Origin: Ophioceras dolichostomum | Lineage: Eukaryota; Ascomycota; Sordariomycetes; Magnaporthales; Ophioceraceae | Length of the DNA: 64,000 bases | Reading direction: 5' to 3' | Assembly: GCA_003049485.1 (NCBI GenBank) | Contig: PYST01000121.1 | Location: 1-64,000 of the forward strand | In this document: positions 47,312 to 58,640 of the stretch, piece after piece | How the letters are laid out: the number at the start of each line of letters is the position of its first letter | Numbering within the stretch: position 1 is the first letter of the stretch | Position numbers and translations under genes: made by a program | Notes under the pieces: generated by a model | What the model saw: only the letters and a program-made list of their open reading frames with translations | The model's database searches: none | What the model was told of the DNA's origin: nothing

Positions 47312-47858
47312 CAATTAGAATTATTTGACGGGGTAGCGTCATTATAGCGCTTATTAGGCTCAGTTCTGAGTGGGTCTTAGAGTGTCGACAGAACACCAAG
47401 TTCCTGGTCACATGGACCGATCCTCGTCTCGTTTCCTACCGTCCCATCCCTTCTCACTCGCTTTCACTCATCTTCATTGTCGCCCTCCAACGTCTTTCTA
47501 CGCGAGCATGGAGGACAAAAGCCAATGCACCTCCACCACAAATGCCGCTCTGCATACCTACTTACCTAGGCAGTTTGTTCCCCTTTGTCCAAGAACGAAA
47601 CAATGGCACTGCGACAACCCCGAGTTGAGCCTCGCGCTAATTCTCGAGCGGAATGCCCCCTTTTATATATTTATATATATATATATATATTTATACTGGA
47701 CATATGATGGATAGTGGTTAGCAATGATAGTGTGCTTGAACGGGCACCAATTCACCCCTCCATACATTACGTTACGTCGCTTGCAAACCTATGTAAGTTA
47801 CCTAGGTAGGTAGCGAGAGGTTCATGTGGCCGATCGATCACCCTAACCATCTACTAAA
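47312..47858. promoter_or_regulatory. Upstream region of the F-box gene, with TA microsatellite
   Basis: About 550 bases. A TA-rich repeat at 47663-47695 lies about 165 bases before the F-box start codon and could serve as a TATA-like or nucleosome-free element. A CCTAGGTAGGTAG motif occurs at 47801-47813. Confidence 0.4.
47663..47695. repeat. TA dinucleotide repeat
   Basis: TA units interrupted by extra T, in the promoter of the F-box gene. It is the longest alternating AT run in the window. Confidence 0.85.
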
Positions 47859-49331
47859 ATGGCCGACATGAACACTCTCGCATGCGAGCTCGTCACTCGC
47901 GTCCTCCGCTACCTGTCTCCTCTCGACGCACTCAGCTTCAGCAGCACCTGCAAGGGTCTACGAGCCGTCGCGGCGCCGTGGGCGTTCAGATCCATCTCGT
48001 TTTCCAGCCGGACCGCGCCCGCGGACTCGGCCTACCAGGCCGTTAAAACCTACGGTGCCTACGTTCACGAGCTGACCTTCCTCGCCTACCTCGAGCCGGA
48101 CCCCCGCGACCACAACCGCTGGGTGCCGGCGCAGGATGATTCCCAGGAGGTGATGCCCGCGAGTGCGGAGACGCTGCTCATGATGCCGGCTGACCTCCTC
48201 CCTAACCTGCAGAGTCTAACAGTCAAGTTCGTAATCGGCAGCGGTCGAGGGAACAACAACAACTCTCCGACTCCCACTCCCTCTGCCTGGTGCCGGCCCG
48301 TCGGGGACCCCGACACCACGCACGACTACTACGTCGACCAAAGCGCTAGAGGCGCCTTCCTAGACATAGACGAGAGCATGGCACACATGGACTTCTGGAC
48401 CCGCCGGAGCGCCGAGCTCTACTACGCGCCACGCTGGCGCAAGCTGGTCGCGTCGACCTGGGAGGCGCTGGTGCCGTTGTCGAGATGGTCGCTGTCGAAG
48501 CCGCTCCGCAAGCTCGTCATCGACACCATGCCTCCCGTCGCGGTGAGCACCTGGCTGACCAACAACTGGAGACGCTTCCTGGCCCGTCTGGAACACCTGG
48601 AGCTGTCCCTCCTCGGCGTGGTCGACCACAGCGAACACCGCCAGCGCGGAGGACCACGCGCGATGGACCTTTTCACGTCCAGCCTCTACGGGCACTTCTT
48701 CCAGCACCTGCACAGCCTCGAGACGCTCAAGCTCGAGGCCTCCGTGCACGGCATGCTGGGCTCCCACAGCCCCGGCGGCTCCGTGTTCCACTCCATCCGG
48801 TCGTTCCAGTGCCCCCTCCCCTTCCCCCCAGGATCGATGCCGCGTCTCCGCTCACTCGAGCTCGTCCACGTCTTCGTCGACCAGGTCCTGGTCGACTTCC
48901 TCACCACGCGCGGCCCGCTCTACGGCTGCGCGGCGATCACCTCCGTGTCCCTCCAGGCCGCGGCCGCGGGCTGCGGCTTCGCGGGCCGCCGCTGGCCGCC
49001 GCCCTGTCTCGGGACCGTCAGCTGGGCCGCGCTCTTCGACGCGCTCGTCCTGTCTGGCGCTGCCAGCAAAATCTCGCGGTTCTCGTTCAGCCCCATCTGG
49101 CTGACGCCCCGGTATGGGCACTGGGGCGTGGGCAAGGCGCAGGACTCCTGCTGCGGGCTTCTCGGGAGCGCGAGGCCGTACCCCGTAGCCGTGACGCGGT
49201 ACAGCGCCGCTGACCAGCCGTTCTGCGACGTGCAGGACGTTTGTGAGCACTTCTCGGATTTTGACCCCTTCAGGGACAAGGCGGCGTATAATCAGTTCAT
49301 GCGGTTTGTGGAGGCGAGTAGTATGGAGTAG
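47859..49331 (+). CDS. F-box domain protein
   Basis: Probably a substrate adaptor of an SCF ubiquitin ligase, binding Skp1 through the N-terminal F-box; its target is unknown. It is a single exon of 490 residues, starting at the ATG at 47859. The F-box is at about 4-45: LACELVTRVLRYLSPLDALS, then TCKGLRAVAAPWAFRSISF. The remaining 440 residues have scattered Leu-rich segments such as LEHLELSLLGVV, LHSLETLKLEA and MPRLRSLELVHVFV. These suggest a degenerate leucine-rich-repeat substrate domain. A small Asn run lies near residue 130. There is no intron, no signal peptide and no membrane segment. Confidence 0.87.
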   Translation: MADMNTLACELVTRVLRYLSPLDALSFSSTCKGLRAVAAPWAFRSISFSSRTAPADSAYQAVKTYGAYVHELTFLAYLEPDPRDHNRWVPAQDDSQEVMPASAETLLMMPADLLPNLQSLTVKFVIGSGRGNNNNSPTPTPSAWCRPVGDPDTTHDYYVDQSARGAFLDIDESMAHMDFWTRRSAELYYAPRWRKLVASTWEALVPLSRWSLSKPLRKLVIDTMPPVAVSTWLTNNWRRFLARLEHLELSLLGVVDHSEHRQRGGPRAMDLFTSSLYGHFFQHLHSLETLKLEASVHGMLGSHSPGGSVFHSIRSFQCPLPFPPGSMPRLRSLELVHVFVDQVLVDFLTTRGPLYGCAAITSVSLQAAAAGCGFAGRRWPPPCLGTVSWAALFDALVLSGAASKISRFSFSPIWLTPRYGHWGVGKAQDSCCGLLGSARPYPVAVTRYSAADQPFCDVQDVCEHFSDFDPFRDKAAYNQFMRFVEASSME

Positions 49332-49873
49332 GGGGTAGGAGAGCGTGCAGGTAGGTGGTACGTGTAGGTAACGACAAGGGAGTCGAGCGTACTAACATAC
49401 CTAGGTAGGCGAGGGAAGGTAGGGGAAGAGAACCAGAGAGAAGGCTGATCCTCACACAAGTATCTAGGTAATTTATCCAACAAAGTTTCGTCTGTTCCCG
49501 AAGGTTGAGGCGCTCAGCCTTTCTTTCCTCTTTCATCATTTGACTTCGTGGTGTGTGCACCATGAATGTCATACCACGGATTTACTTCTTCATGATGACA
49601 CCCACGAACCTAACAGTTCTTCTCGAAGCGTCCGAGATTGCGACATGCTGGAAGTGAATCGGCGAAGGCCCGGGACCATAATGTTCGCAATCCTGACATC
49701 TGATTCTCTAACTCTCCTATCTGGATAGACGTGGCTGCTCGCCCGCGACCCTTCGACTACCTCCCTAATGAGATACAAAACTGACTTGGCTTGACTGGAC
49801 CCCAGCGTACCCCCTATCAACCAAACCGCAGCGAGAAAACCGCCTCAAATAGAGGACCAAAGCTTTTCCCAAC
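49332..49873. promoter_or_regulatory. Intergenic region upstream of the amino-acid permease gene
   Basis: About 540 bases. CCTAGGTAGG occurs near 49400. No gene is supportable. Confidence 0.45.
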
Positions 49874-52007
49874 ATGTTCGACCTTCGGTCATCAGCCTCA
49901 GACGACACCGTAGTTGGCGGGTTAGCTGCTTCCCCCTCCTCCTCCTTCAAGATTGATGACGTTCTCAAGCTCGACATCGACGCCAGCAGCAAGGACAAGG
50001 ACCAGGGCACACCGTCCCCTCAGTTCTCTCTCATCTCGACTGCATCTTCGCTGCAACAAGAACACAGCGCCCCGGTGGAGGAGACGTCGCCGCTGGGGAA
50101 ATCCGTCGGGTCCTCGACCATCATGATGCTCAACGTCGGCACCATGATAGGGATAGGGGTCTACTCGACGCGTAAGTAGATCGACCCGATTACCCTTGTG
50201 CCAACTTACCGTCCATTGTCTTACCTACCATTTCTACTACCTACCTATACTTCACCTGCCAAGCCCCTAAATAGCCCCAATCAGCTCTAGCCCCAAGCTA
50301 GACACGGAGACCAAAACTGCCGTTGACACTCCTCCTTCCCCCTGGCCAGCATCATCAATCCTACTAGGAACAGGCTCCCCCGGCCTCTCCCTCCTCTACT
50401 GGGTAACAGGCCTCCTCATTACCCTCGCGCACCTAGCCGTCCTCCACGAGTTCGCCGCCTACTTCCCCGGCCGCTCCGGCTCCGAGGTCGTGTTCCTCGA
50501 GCAGTCCTACCCGCGCCCCCGGTACTTCTTCCCGCTCGTCATGGCGTTCAACACCGTGCTCCTGGGCTTCGCGAGCTCCACGTGCATCGTGCTGGCCAAG
50601 TACCTGTTCCAGGCCGTGGGGCACACGAACCCTACCGGATGGCAGACGAAGGGTTTGGCCGTGGGGGCGTACACGGGCGCGACGGTCATGTTGACTTGTA
50701 GCGGGAAGTGGTCGTACAGGGTTAGTAATGCGATTGGTGTGGTGAAGCTGGCGACGTTGACGTTTATCTCTGTCGCGGGCGTCGTGGTGCTTGCTGGGAA
50801 GGCGCCGGGTGTGGCGAATCCGGGGATGAATCTGGGGGTGGGCGCGGCTTTCGCGTTTGGGAGGATTGTGACTGGAGCAACAGGATCGGGAGATGAGGAT
50901 GGAAAGACGATCACGACAGGTACGCCTCCGTCGCCGTACGGCCTGTCGAACGCCCTCGTCAAGATCATCTTCTCGTACGCGGGCGCCGGCAACGCCATCA
51001 ACGTCGCGACTGAGGTCCGGGGCAAACGGCCGGTGCGGCGGATCCGCATCATGGAGTTCGCGGCGCTCTTCCTGGTCGGCGTGCTGTTTATCATGGCGAA
51101 CGTGGCGTACTTCGCGGCGATCCCCCGGCGAGAGATGGAGACCTCCAACGAGATAGCGGCGAGTCTCTTCTTCCGGCACGTCTTCGGCGACGACAGCGCC
51201 GGGGCGAGGGTGTTGGACATCCTGATCGTCGTGGGCGCCATGGGCAGCATCGTGAGCGCCACGCTGGGCTCGAGCCGGAGGCTGAGGGAGAGCGGCCGGC
51301 AGGGCGTGCTGCCCTTTCCCGAGTTCTGGGCGAGCACACGGCCGTGGGGCACACCCCTGGGCCCTTACGTCGCGAAGTGGCTGATGACCACTCTGATGAT
51401 CGTCGCGCCCCCGGCCGGGGACGCGTTCAACTTCATCGTGGATCTGCAGATGTACCCCGGGGCGGTGTTCGAGCTGGCGCTGTCGGTCGGGTTGATACTG
51501 GTGCGGTGGCGGAGGGCGAGGCGGCCCGACCTGTTCCCCCAGAAGCCCGAGTTCCGAGCGTGGACCGTCGCGCTGGCGTTCAACTTGGCTATGAATCTGC
51601 TGGTCCTGGTCCTGCCGTGGTACCCGCCTGACGGGGGTCCCCTAGCGGGGGACGTCAGCTTCTGGTACGCCACGTACGCGGCGGCCGGCGTGGGCGTCCT
51701 GCTGGCGTGCGCGGGCTTCTACGTGCTTCGAATCCACCTGCTGCCTAGGATGGGAGGGTACCGCGTCAGGCACGAGGCGGTCACGCTCGAGGGCGGCGAG
51801 CAGACGAATCGCCTGATGAGGGTCCCGCTCGCTGAGCTGGCTGCCTGGGACGCGGCGCACGACGAGTTTGGGAGGACGACGGTGGTGGTGGCTGAGAAGA
51901 AGACGGATTCTGGGAGTGGTTCTGGTTCTGATAGCGGGAGTTCATCTCAGGTTGGGAGTTTAGTCAAGGAGGCCGAAGTGGCTCACGGGGTGAAGACTGT
52001 GGCCTAA
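49874..52007 (+). CDS. Amino-acid permease, MUP1 (high-affinity methionine permease)-like, APC superfamily
   Basis: Predicted plasma-membrane amino-acid transporter. Exons 49874-50171 and 50350-52007 give 651 residues with about twelve hydrophobic segments. The first helix carries the APC substrate-binding motif VGTMIGIGVYSTP, split by the intron just before its last Pro. It is followed by SSILLGTGSPGLSLLYWVTG and the conserved EFAAYFPGRSGSEVVFLEQSYPRP, as in Mup1. Later come FSYAGAGNAINVATEVRGKRPVRR and GAMGSIVSATLGSSRRLRESGRQGVLP. The 80-residue N-terminus and the Ser/Gly-rich C-terminus are hydrophilic and could hold ubiquitin or arrestin sites. Methionine as substrate is inferred from family only. 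The intron begins GTAAGT and ends CCAG, phase 1. Confidence 0.92.
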
Positions 52008-52353
52008 GTTTGACAGGAGATCTGGTCGACAAACAAGCGGAGATTGGCCGACAAACGGTGCATGGTCGACGTTGAGCTTTTCAGGGGGCTAATGGCGAAG
52101 TGGAGGCGAAGTGAAGGTTGGGGTCGGGGCTTGAATGAATGAACTTATGCATTCGGGAAAGTTTTGGAAAATGAGGCATCTCTCTGGCTTCGAGCCCTGC
52201 CGTTTGCTGGCTGGATTAATGCTGAACATAGGAAAGGGGAAGAAAAATATAATGTACAGTGGTGTTCTGTCAAGCATTAGACAAATCGAAAAAGTGTTTG
52301 AACACAATATCAGCTGAAGCTCCCCATTGCCATTTCAACTCGGGAGGTAGAAC
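52008..52353. other. Convergent 3' region
   Basis: About 350 bases between the stop codons of the permease and the unknown membrane protein. The right half is AT-rich. I see nothing else. Confidence 0.5.
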
Positions 52354-53748
52354 TCAGACGAGGGATGGTTGTTGCAAGAGACCCTTGGACTCAGACACAT
52401 CATCGTCCATATCCTCAATGTCTTCAGCATCATCGCCAACAGCGAACTTAGTAGGTTCCGCAGACGAGACCTTGACGCCGGCTTCCTCTCCTGAAAAGGA
52501 AGAGGGGTTTTCCAGCGCCACCAGGTCGTCAAGCGTGATGTGGCGGCCGCTCGGCCTCGTGATCCTCCACCTGAAATAGACGGCCGCCAAAGCTAGCGCC
52601 GACAGGACGACCGGGGCCCACAGCACGAGCAGGTAAGCGCGGCTCTGGCGGGGGTGCATGGACAGGCCCTTCATCTCCTTCCCCCGGCCAAAGTCTGCCT
52701 TGGCAACGTAGAACCCGTCCACGAACCTCAGCGAGAGCACGTACAGGGCCGGGAAGACGGTGTCGTGGAAGGCGGGCAGCACGAAGTACGCCAGCGCCAA
52801 GCCGTACGTGGCGAGCCGGATGCGGTCCCAGCGGTGCTCCGGCAGGTTCTCGATCTCGTCCCTGGACAGCTTGGTGGCGTCCGGGTAGGGGCACCACCTC
52901 CGCATGCAGAGGCAGCGGCAGCGCATGTGCCACGGCGCGTAGGCGATCAGGCCCTCGTTGACGAGCACCATGGCCGCGACGGCGACGGCCGCGATGTACA
53001 CTATGAAGCCCAGCGGCAGCTTGCCCATCGCCGATGCGCGGCTGTCGTCAAGCCCCGCACGGAGGCGGCCGCGCGTGCTGTTGGCCCAGGCACCGAAGAA
53101 GCCCGACATGACACCCGGCTGGCTGCACATGTGCGGCTTGTCCTGCTCGCTCACGTTGGGGTCGAAGCACTTCGAGACGCCCGGGGCCCCGATCTCCTCC
53201 GCGACCTGCAGCATCGCTGGCATCGGGTAGAACATGTCGGCCAGGGCGCCGGCTTGGACGACGCCCGCGTACAGGGGGAACCCCCTGGCGTCGTACTTCA
53301 CCGGAGGGCACTGCATGCATTCCCAGCTGAAGGCGTTGGGGAACCTGTGCAGCGTGACGTAGAAGTCCTGGCCGGGGGGTCCCCGGTGTCGACTCCTTGT
53401 GGTGTTGGACTTGCTGAATGGGACGATGCCATCGAACTATGGCGAGGGGGGAGGGAGTGTTAGCGTGTGGGGGGTTCAATTGGTTCGTTTTGGTTAATTT
53501 TGGTTCGTTGCTAGCTAATCTCGAGTTGGAATTCGAAAACTTACCGAAACCATTGCGAGACTCTTGAATCCCAGGTGAGAGAATGGGACTACAAATGTCC
53601 CGGCTGAGAGAAGGACGCCGATCAAAATGATGGACAGGACAAGGAAGGACTTGCTTGTGGCGAGGAGCAGACGCGCCATGATGGCATTGCGGCGGTCTCT
53701 CCTGCTTGGGAGGGAGTCGCCCATCGTCGTTGTCGTGGGCGTTGTCAT
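52354..53748 (-). CDS. Hypothetical four-helix membrane protein
   Basis: I do not recognise it. Exons 53748-53545 and 53436-52354 give 428 residues. One hydrophobic helix sits near residues 34-55 (SFLVLSIILIGVLLSAGTFVV). A loop of about 155 residues with several cysteines (WECMQC, SKCFDP, HMCSQP) follows. Three more helices come next (PLGFIVYIAAVAVAAMVLV, YGLALAYFVLPAFHDTVF, LLVLWAPVVLSALALAAVYF). A Cys-rich cytosolic-looking segment (MRCRCLCMRRWCPYP) lies between helices 2 and 3 and could be palmitoylated. The tail is acidic and ends near DDDVSESKGLL. The order short N-terminus, helix, Cys loop, three helices resembles Sur7/PalI proteins, but the family signature is not evident. The intron is GTAAGT..ATAG, phase 0. 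It shares a 547-base divergent promoter with the HET gene. Confidence 0.78.
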
Positions 53749-54295
53749 GGCCGTTGGCGCTGTCGCTGTCGTCGCTGCCGTTGGTATTGTTGTCGTAATG
53801 GTGTTTTGGTGAGTTGCGAAGGTACACAGGCGGAACAGACGGACGCGAGTGGCGTTCGCCGTGGGTCTTATGCAGCGGTCGAAGGATCGGCACTAGCTTG
53901 TATTATCCCCACTCTTCTCCGGGGTCTGAGCAGTCCTCTCACCATACCCCGCCGAATTGCCGAAGGACAACACCTTATCCTTTCCTTATCGGAAATGAGC
54001 AACCCTTTTTTTGGATGGAGCTCGAGGCAGTGAGGCGGTCCAGCGTCGCAGGCCGGGGAACTGTCTCCTTTTTCGAGTAAGGCTTCAAGTCGGGCTCACT
54101 CGGCTGCTCCAACAGGGGCCTTGCAACCTTGATCTGTATCAATGACTCCACGGAGGCCTCGATTACGGTAGGCACGATGCAGAAGATCCAGACCATAAGA
54201 GCGAGCTTGGGGATTCTCCCTTTTTGTGCGTGTGGCTACGAAACATTGTTTGGCAGTGAAGAATCGCTCGTATTGAGTGAAACATCTTTGGCTTG
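53749..54295. promoter_or_regulatory. Divergent promoter between the membrane protein and HET genes
   Basis: 547 bases between divergent start codons. No coding region is supportable. The compact spacing allows shared control of the two genes. Confidence 0.5.
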
Positions 54296-57200
54296 ATGAT
54301 TGGACCGCTCGGAATGCGATTCGGGAAAGCACTCTGCCGCTGCGACGTTCGTATTCCCCCGCTTCGGCGATTTATATCGAACTACAGGTACACGCCGCTT
54401 CCCTCACCGAGGGCAATCCGACTGCTCGAGTTGCATCCGCCAAGAGGCACGGTTGAAGACGATGACGAGATTCGCTGTTCTCTCAAGTCGTTCGAAAAGG
54501 GCGAGGTGCCGCAGTATTATGCCCTCTCCTACACCTGGGGCAGCCCACTGGGCAAGTTCTCGAAGTCGAAGGCAGCGCCTACCCCTAAACTTGTACGTGC
54601 CAACGCCCGTCCGATGTTTTCCTTTCGTCGCTTTCTCCATCACGATCCAGTACAGCGGATTAGAAGCGCTCATACCATTATCCTTCATGTCCTACTTTCG
54701 CTCAGGCAGAAGATGTTGGAGACCCAGAAGCAGGGATAACAAACCAGCATCGGCACCGCTCTTGCAATATCTTATGCGACGGCAGAGTCCTGTCGGTGAC
54801 GCCCAGTCTCTACGATGCTCTGCTGAGACTGAGAAGGAGAAAAGGCGTTCGGCTGCAGCTGGAGAAGCAAGATGTGCTATTCACGAGCATCCATCAGAAC
54901 CAACAGTTCCACCAGCCTACATATTTCTGGATTGATGCAGTCTGCATCGACCAGGCCAATCTGTCAGAGAGAAACGCCCAGGTTACCATGATGGGAGACA
55001 CATTCCGGGCGGCCGAGGGAGTATTGGTCTGGTTGGGTCCAGAGGATCAGTTCATCGACGATGCAATCAGCCTGGTCCGACGCATCGCCAGGCTGCCGAG
55101 ATCGCTGTGGTCTGGGATCGGGTACACCGACTTCTTCAACCCGTACTGGGTGAAGAAGCTGCCAGCGACGGCGGACGGCGGCGATCAGCACCATCGGGGT
55201 GGACCCATAACATACTACAACTGGCTCGGCTTTCTCGCTCTCGTTAACCGGGCCTGGTTTGCGCGAGCGTGGGTGGTGCAGGAGATCGCCTACGCGCGAT
55301 CCGCCACCGTCATCTGCGGCTCCCGGGAGATTCCCTGGGGTTTGCTCGACAGGGCACTGTACTTTGTGAGGACCACACGGTGGTATCACCACCTCTCGAC
55401 CCGCAAGATGCGTCACATCCCGACGCTGCGTCGCCGGCCCGGCGTTTATGCAGAGCTGCTGGCCTCGGAAACGACCTTCAGCATGGCTGCGCTGTCCGTC
55501 TCACGTACGGCCAACTGGATCAACCGCTACCAGAGGCCGAAGCAACGACGAAAGGACGAGTCTGGCACTGACGACAGCAAGAACAAGAATAAAAACAACA
55601 GTGGGAACAGCAGTAGCACCGCTGATGGCCGCAGCCCCCCACCAACCAACTCCAAGATGTCCCTACCCCATATGATTCAAATTCATCGCGAAACGAACGC
55701 CACGGACCCCCGCGACAAAGTCTACGCCTTCATCGGCATCTCTAGCTCAGCGAAGGCGGCCACGCCGTCGCCGGCACCTCTCCCCTCACCGGCTCATCAG
55801 AGACCGTCAACGACCAGCGGCCCCTGCGGCGACGAGCAGCACAAAAAACAACAACCACTCCAAATCCAGCCCGACTACACCCGACCCGTACAGGAGGTGT
55901 ACACGCGCCTGGCGACTGATATCATCCGCCAGGAGGGCAACCTTGAGCTGCTGTCACACGTGCAGGACCCATCCCGCACGCGCATCTCTGGCCTACCGTC
56001 GTGGGTGCCCGACTGGAGCACCAAGTTGTTGCCCTACCCGCTGTACATCAGGGGCAAGTGTCAGTGGTCAGCTTGCGGCAGCAGCCTGTCCTGGCGGGGC
56101 AAGATCGCAACAACAGGAGGACAAGAAAGACGCGAAGAAGACGAGAACGACCTTGGCGCAACAACAACAACAACATTATCGTCAGCAGCAGGCCCTGGCA
56201 CCTTACTACACACAACAGGCTTCCGCGTCGGCACGGTCCAAGAAGCCGCCATCATGCGCGATGAAGCTCCCGCCACCGACCCCGCCGCGTACTGGACGAG
56301 CGTGTTCCGCGTCGCGGCGGGCCTCGAGCTGCCAGACGGGAAATACTACTATAACTCCTCTGATCGCCTCCGCACTGACGACACCAACACCAACAACAAC
56401 TCGTTCCCCTCCTCCTCCTCCTCTGATTCCTCCCCTTCAACCGCTCCTGCAACGCCACCTCAAAGAAACCAACAACGACAACCACAGACCCGCGTCGAAG
56501 CCCTCTGGCGAACCCTAACCAACGACATATACGCTCGCACCCACCCGGCCCCTCCACGATGCGGCACGAAGTTCATAGACTACGTTTTGAACCTCCAGAT
56601 CCGCCACAGCCTCGTCGCCCCTTTGTCCTCGACCATGTCGTCGTTCGACGAGACCGAGACCGAGTTCGAGCCTCATCAGCACCATGACCACCAGATTCCC
56701 TCTTCTTCTTCCTCCTCCGACTCTTCTTCTTCTTCTTCCTCCTCCGACTCTTCTTCTTCTTCTTCCTCCGCCGACTTTTCTTCTTCTTCTTCCTCCTCCG
56801 ACTCTTCTTCTTCTTCCTCCGATTCTTCTTCTTCTTCTTCCTCCTCCGACTCTTCTTCTTCTTCTTCTTCTTACACTTCCGGGTCATTATCATTGTCGTC
56901 GTTGTCCCCTGAAGAAGATCTGACAAGAGGTGGCAAAGGCAGAGGCGGAGGCGGCGGCCGTCGCGCAGCAGCCGCCTGGGCCGACCTCCTCTCGGCCGAG
57001 CCGGAGGGGTCCGCGTACGGGGTGCAGCCGTACAGGGCGCGCATGGCGGACGTGCTGGACGGCGTGTTCAAGGGCACGTATACGGCGCTGGGCCTGTCGC
57101 AGCTGCAGCACGAGCTCGACTTCGCTAGCGGGGCTATGAGGAGGCTTTTTCGCACCACACCTTCCTCTCGGTCTCCGTCTGCGTCTCCATCTGGTGCTAG

Positions 57201-57537
57201 CACCACTACGAGTGCAGATACTGATAGGAGTACCTCGGGAGGAGGAGGCGGCGGAGGGGAAGGAGCGGCGCTGCTGGGCACAGGACCGAGGTCGTTGAGG
57301 CAGGGGGACGAGGTTTGGGTCGTGGCCGGGGCGACCGTGCCGCTTGTTTTGAGGAAAGTGGTGCTACGGCGGTCGTCTGAGGGACGCAATAAGGGTGAGG
57401 AGGGAGGAGGAGGAGAAGAAGGAGAAGAGAAAAGGCATAGACTTGTGGGAGAGGCGTATGTGCATGGTATTATGCATGGCGAGGCGTGCACGGAGGAGAA
57501 GATTAAGGCTGGGCTAGAGGATCTTGTCCTTGAATAG
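54296..57537 (+). CDS. HET-domain (heterokaryon incompatibility) protein with poly-Ser/Asp insert
   Basis: HET domains trigger programmed cell death after fusion of unlike strains, or act in related immunity-like responses (family knowledge). Exons 54296-54592 and 54706-57537 give 1042 residues. HET blocks: YYALSYTWGSP (about 74-84), then WIDAVCIDQANLSERNAQV (174-192) and FARAWVVQEIAYARSATVICG (about 285-305). A typical HET-protein middle region follows (MIQIHRETNATDPRDKVYAFIGIS, then YTRPVQEVYTRLATDIIRQEGNLELLSHV and LPSWVPDWS). An insert of about 65 Ser/Asp residues lies near 763-828. The end has GDEVWVVAGATVPLVLRKV and HRLVGEAYVHGIMHGEA, the usual HET C-terminal signature, so the gene seems complete. 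Length is above average owing to low-complexity inserts. The intron is GTACGT..TCAG, phase 0. Confidence 0.93.
56697..56880 (+). repeat. Ser/Asp-coding minisatellite in the HET gene
   Basis: Imperfect units of TCTTCTTCTTCCTCCTCCGAC and variants of 15 to 30 bases are repeated about seven times. They encode runs of Ser broken by single Asp. The tract is almost pure pyrimidine on the coding strand apart from the GAC codons. Confidence 0.92.
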
Positions 57538-58006
57538 AGAGAAGGAAGGAAGAGAGAAAAAGACAGGGAGAGTCCGCTGGCAGTAGGAGTATCTCTTTAC
57601 CTCAAGTTAGGTGTCAGTTGCTGCCACTCTCCCCCTCAGCCGCCTCTTCCCAGGTTTCTATTCTTCTATCGTCTAGTATCGACCTTCAGCTGATTTGGGC
57701 ACGCCCAAAACGAAAAGCGTGACAGTCCCAGTCTCTACGGGCTAATTACTGACTATTCGGCCCGCCGTCGTGTCGGTGGAGCCGATCGCCGGCCGAGAGG
57801 CCGAGAAAATGTACACAGTCCCGTGCCGGGCCTGTTACCATCACAACCTCGCTGTTCAGGGAGGTTTCTCTTTGTGCTCTCCGACGAGCACTACCCCCGC
57901 CCACGTTCGGCGCTGCGCAAGCTGCGTAAACAATAGGGTTATATTTTGCCGCTCGGCCTCCGGCCGGGAATATAAAGCCATTGCCCTTCGGTCGGTAATC
58001 ATCAAG

Positions 58007-58377
58007 ATGATTGGCTCGGGCCCTCATGACCTTCGTCGCGTTTCCATGGCCAAGGTAAGCATTATTCCCTTTTAGCCTTTGTTCAGGGCCAACAATTTAC
58101 TAGGACGTCCGCAAACTTCAAGAGGCCGGTCAGCTGCTCGAGACCGTCCTGCGGCCGGACACTGAGGAGATTGCTCGGGTTCGGGAGGCGGCCATCAGGG
58201 CCCAAGTGTGAGTAGTATTGAGGGGGGTTGGGGGCTGCGGCGGTCTTCGATAGTACTAGAAAGCGGACTCGCTCCTGGAACGTCGTGCCGGCTGTGACAC
58301 AAATCAGGTCTTTAGAAGGGGACGTTCGGCCGAGGTTTTGCTCACCAGCCACCTATCGTGTTGGCTTCGATAATTAG
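58007..58377 (+). CDS. Possible small spliced gene, 89 residues, unrecognised
   Basis: Weak candidate. Exons 58007-58054, 58104-58207 and 58260-58377 would join in frame. The candidate introns are 49 and 52 bases with donors GTAAGC and GTGAGT and acceptors CTAG and CTAG. The product starts MIGSGPHDLRRVSMAK and has a charged helical middle (LQEAGQLLETVLRPDTEEI). If the second intron is not used, the frame stops at 58209-58211 after 51 residues. A TATAAAG sequence lies about 35 bases before the ATG. No family is recognised, so chance cannot be excluded. Confidence 0.2.
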
Positions 58378-58579
58378 ATAAAAAGGACATAAAAAGGACA
58401 TTGTCGTCAAGGGTGGTGGCGTCGTCCACCCGGTGAAGTACTATGTCCTACTAGTCTCGTCTATCAATAGCGTGCCTCTCTCTCTCTCTGTTGCACCCCA
58501 AGGCGACTTCCCCAGATGAAGCACGTAGAAGGAGACGGAGACGGAGTTATTGGCCGTTGAGATCACATTGGCTACAACT

Positions 58580-58640
58580 CCCCCCCCCCCCCCCCCCCCC
58601 CNNNNNNNNNNNNNNNNNNCCCCCCCCCCCCCCCCCCCCC
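58580..58640. other. Poly-C tract around an 18-base run of unknown bases
   Basis: 22 C, then N at 58602-58619, then 21 C. This is an assembly gap or polishing failure inside a C homopolymer; the true length is unknown. Confidence 0.97.

Noticed and set aside
56573..56926. Arg/Lys-repeat frame on the minus strand
   Set aside because: Antisense of the Ser/Asp-coding repeat.
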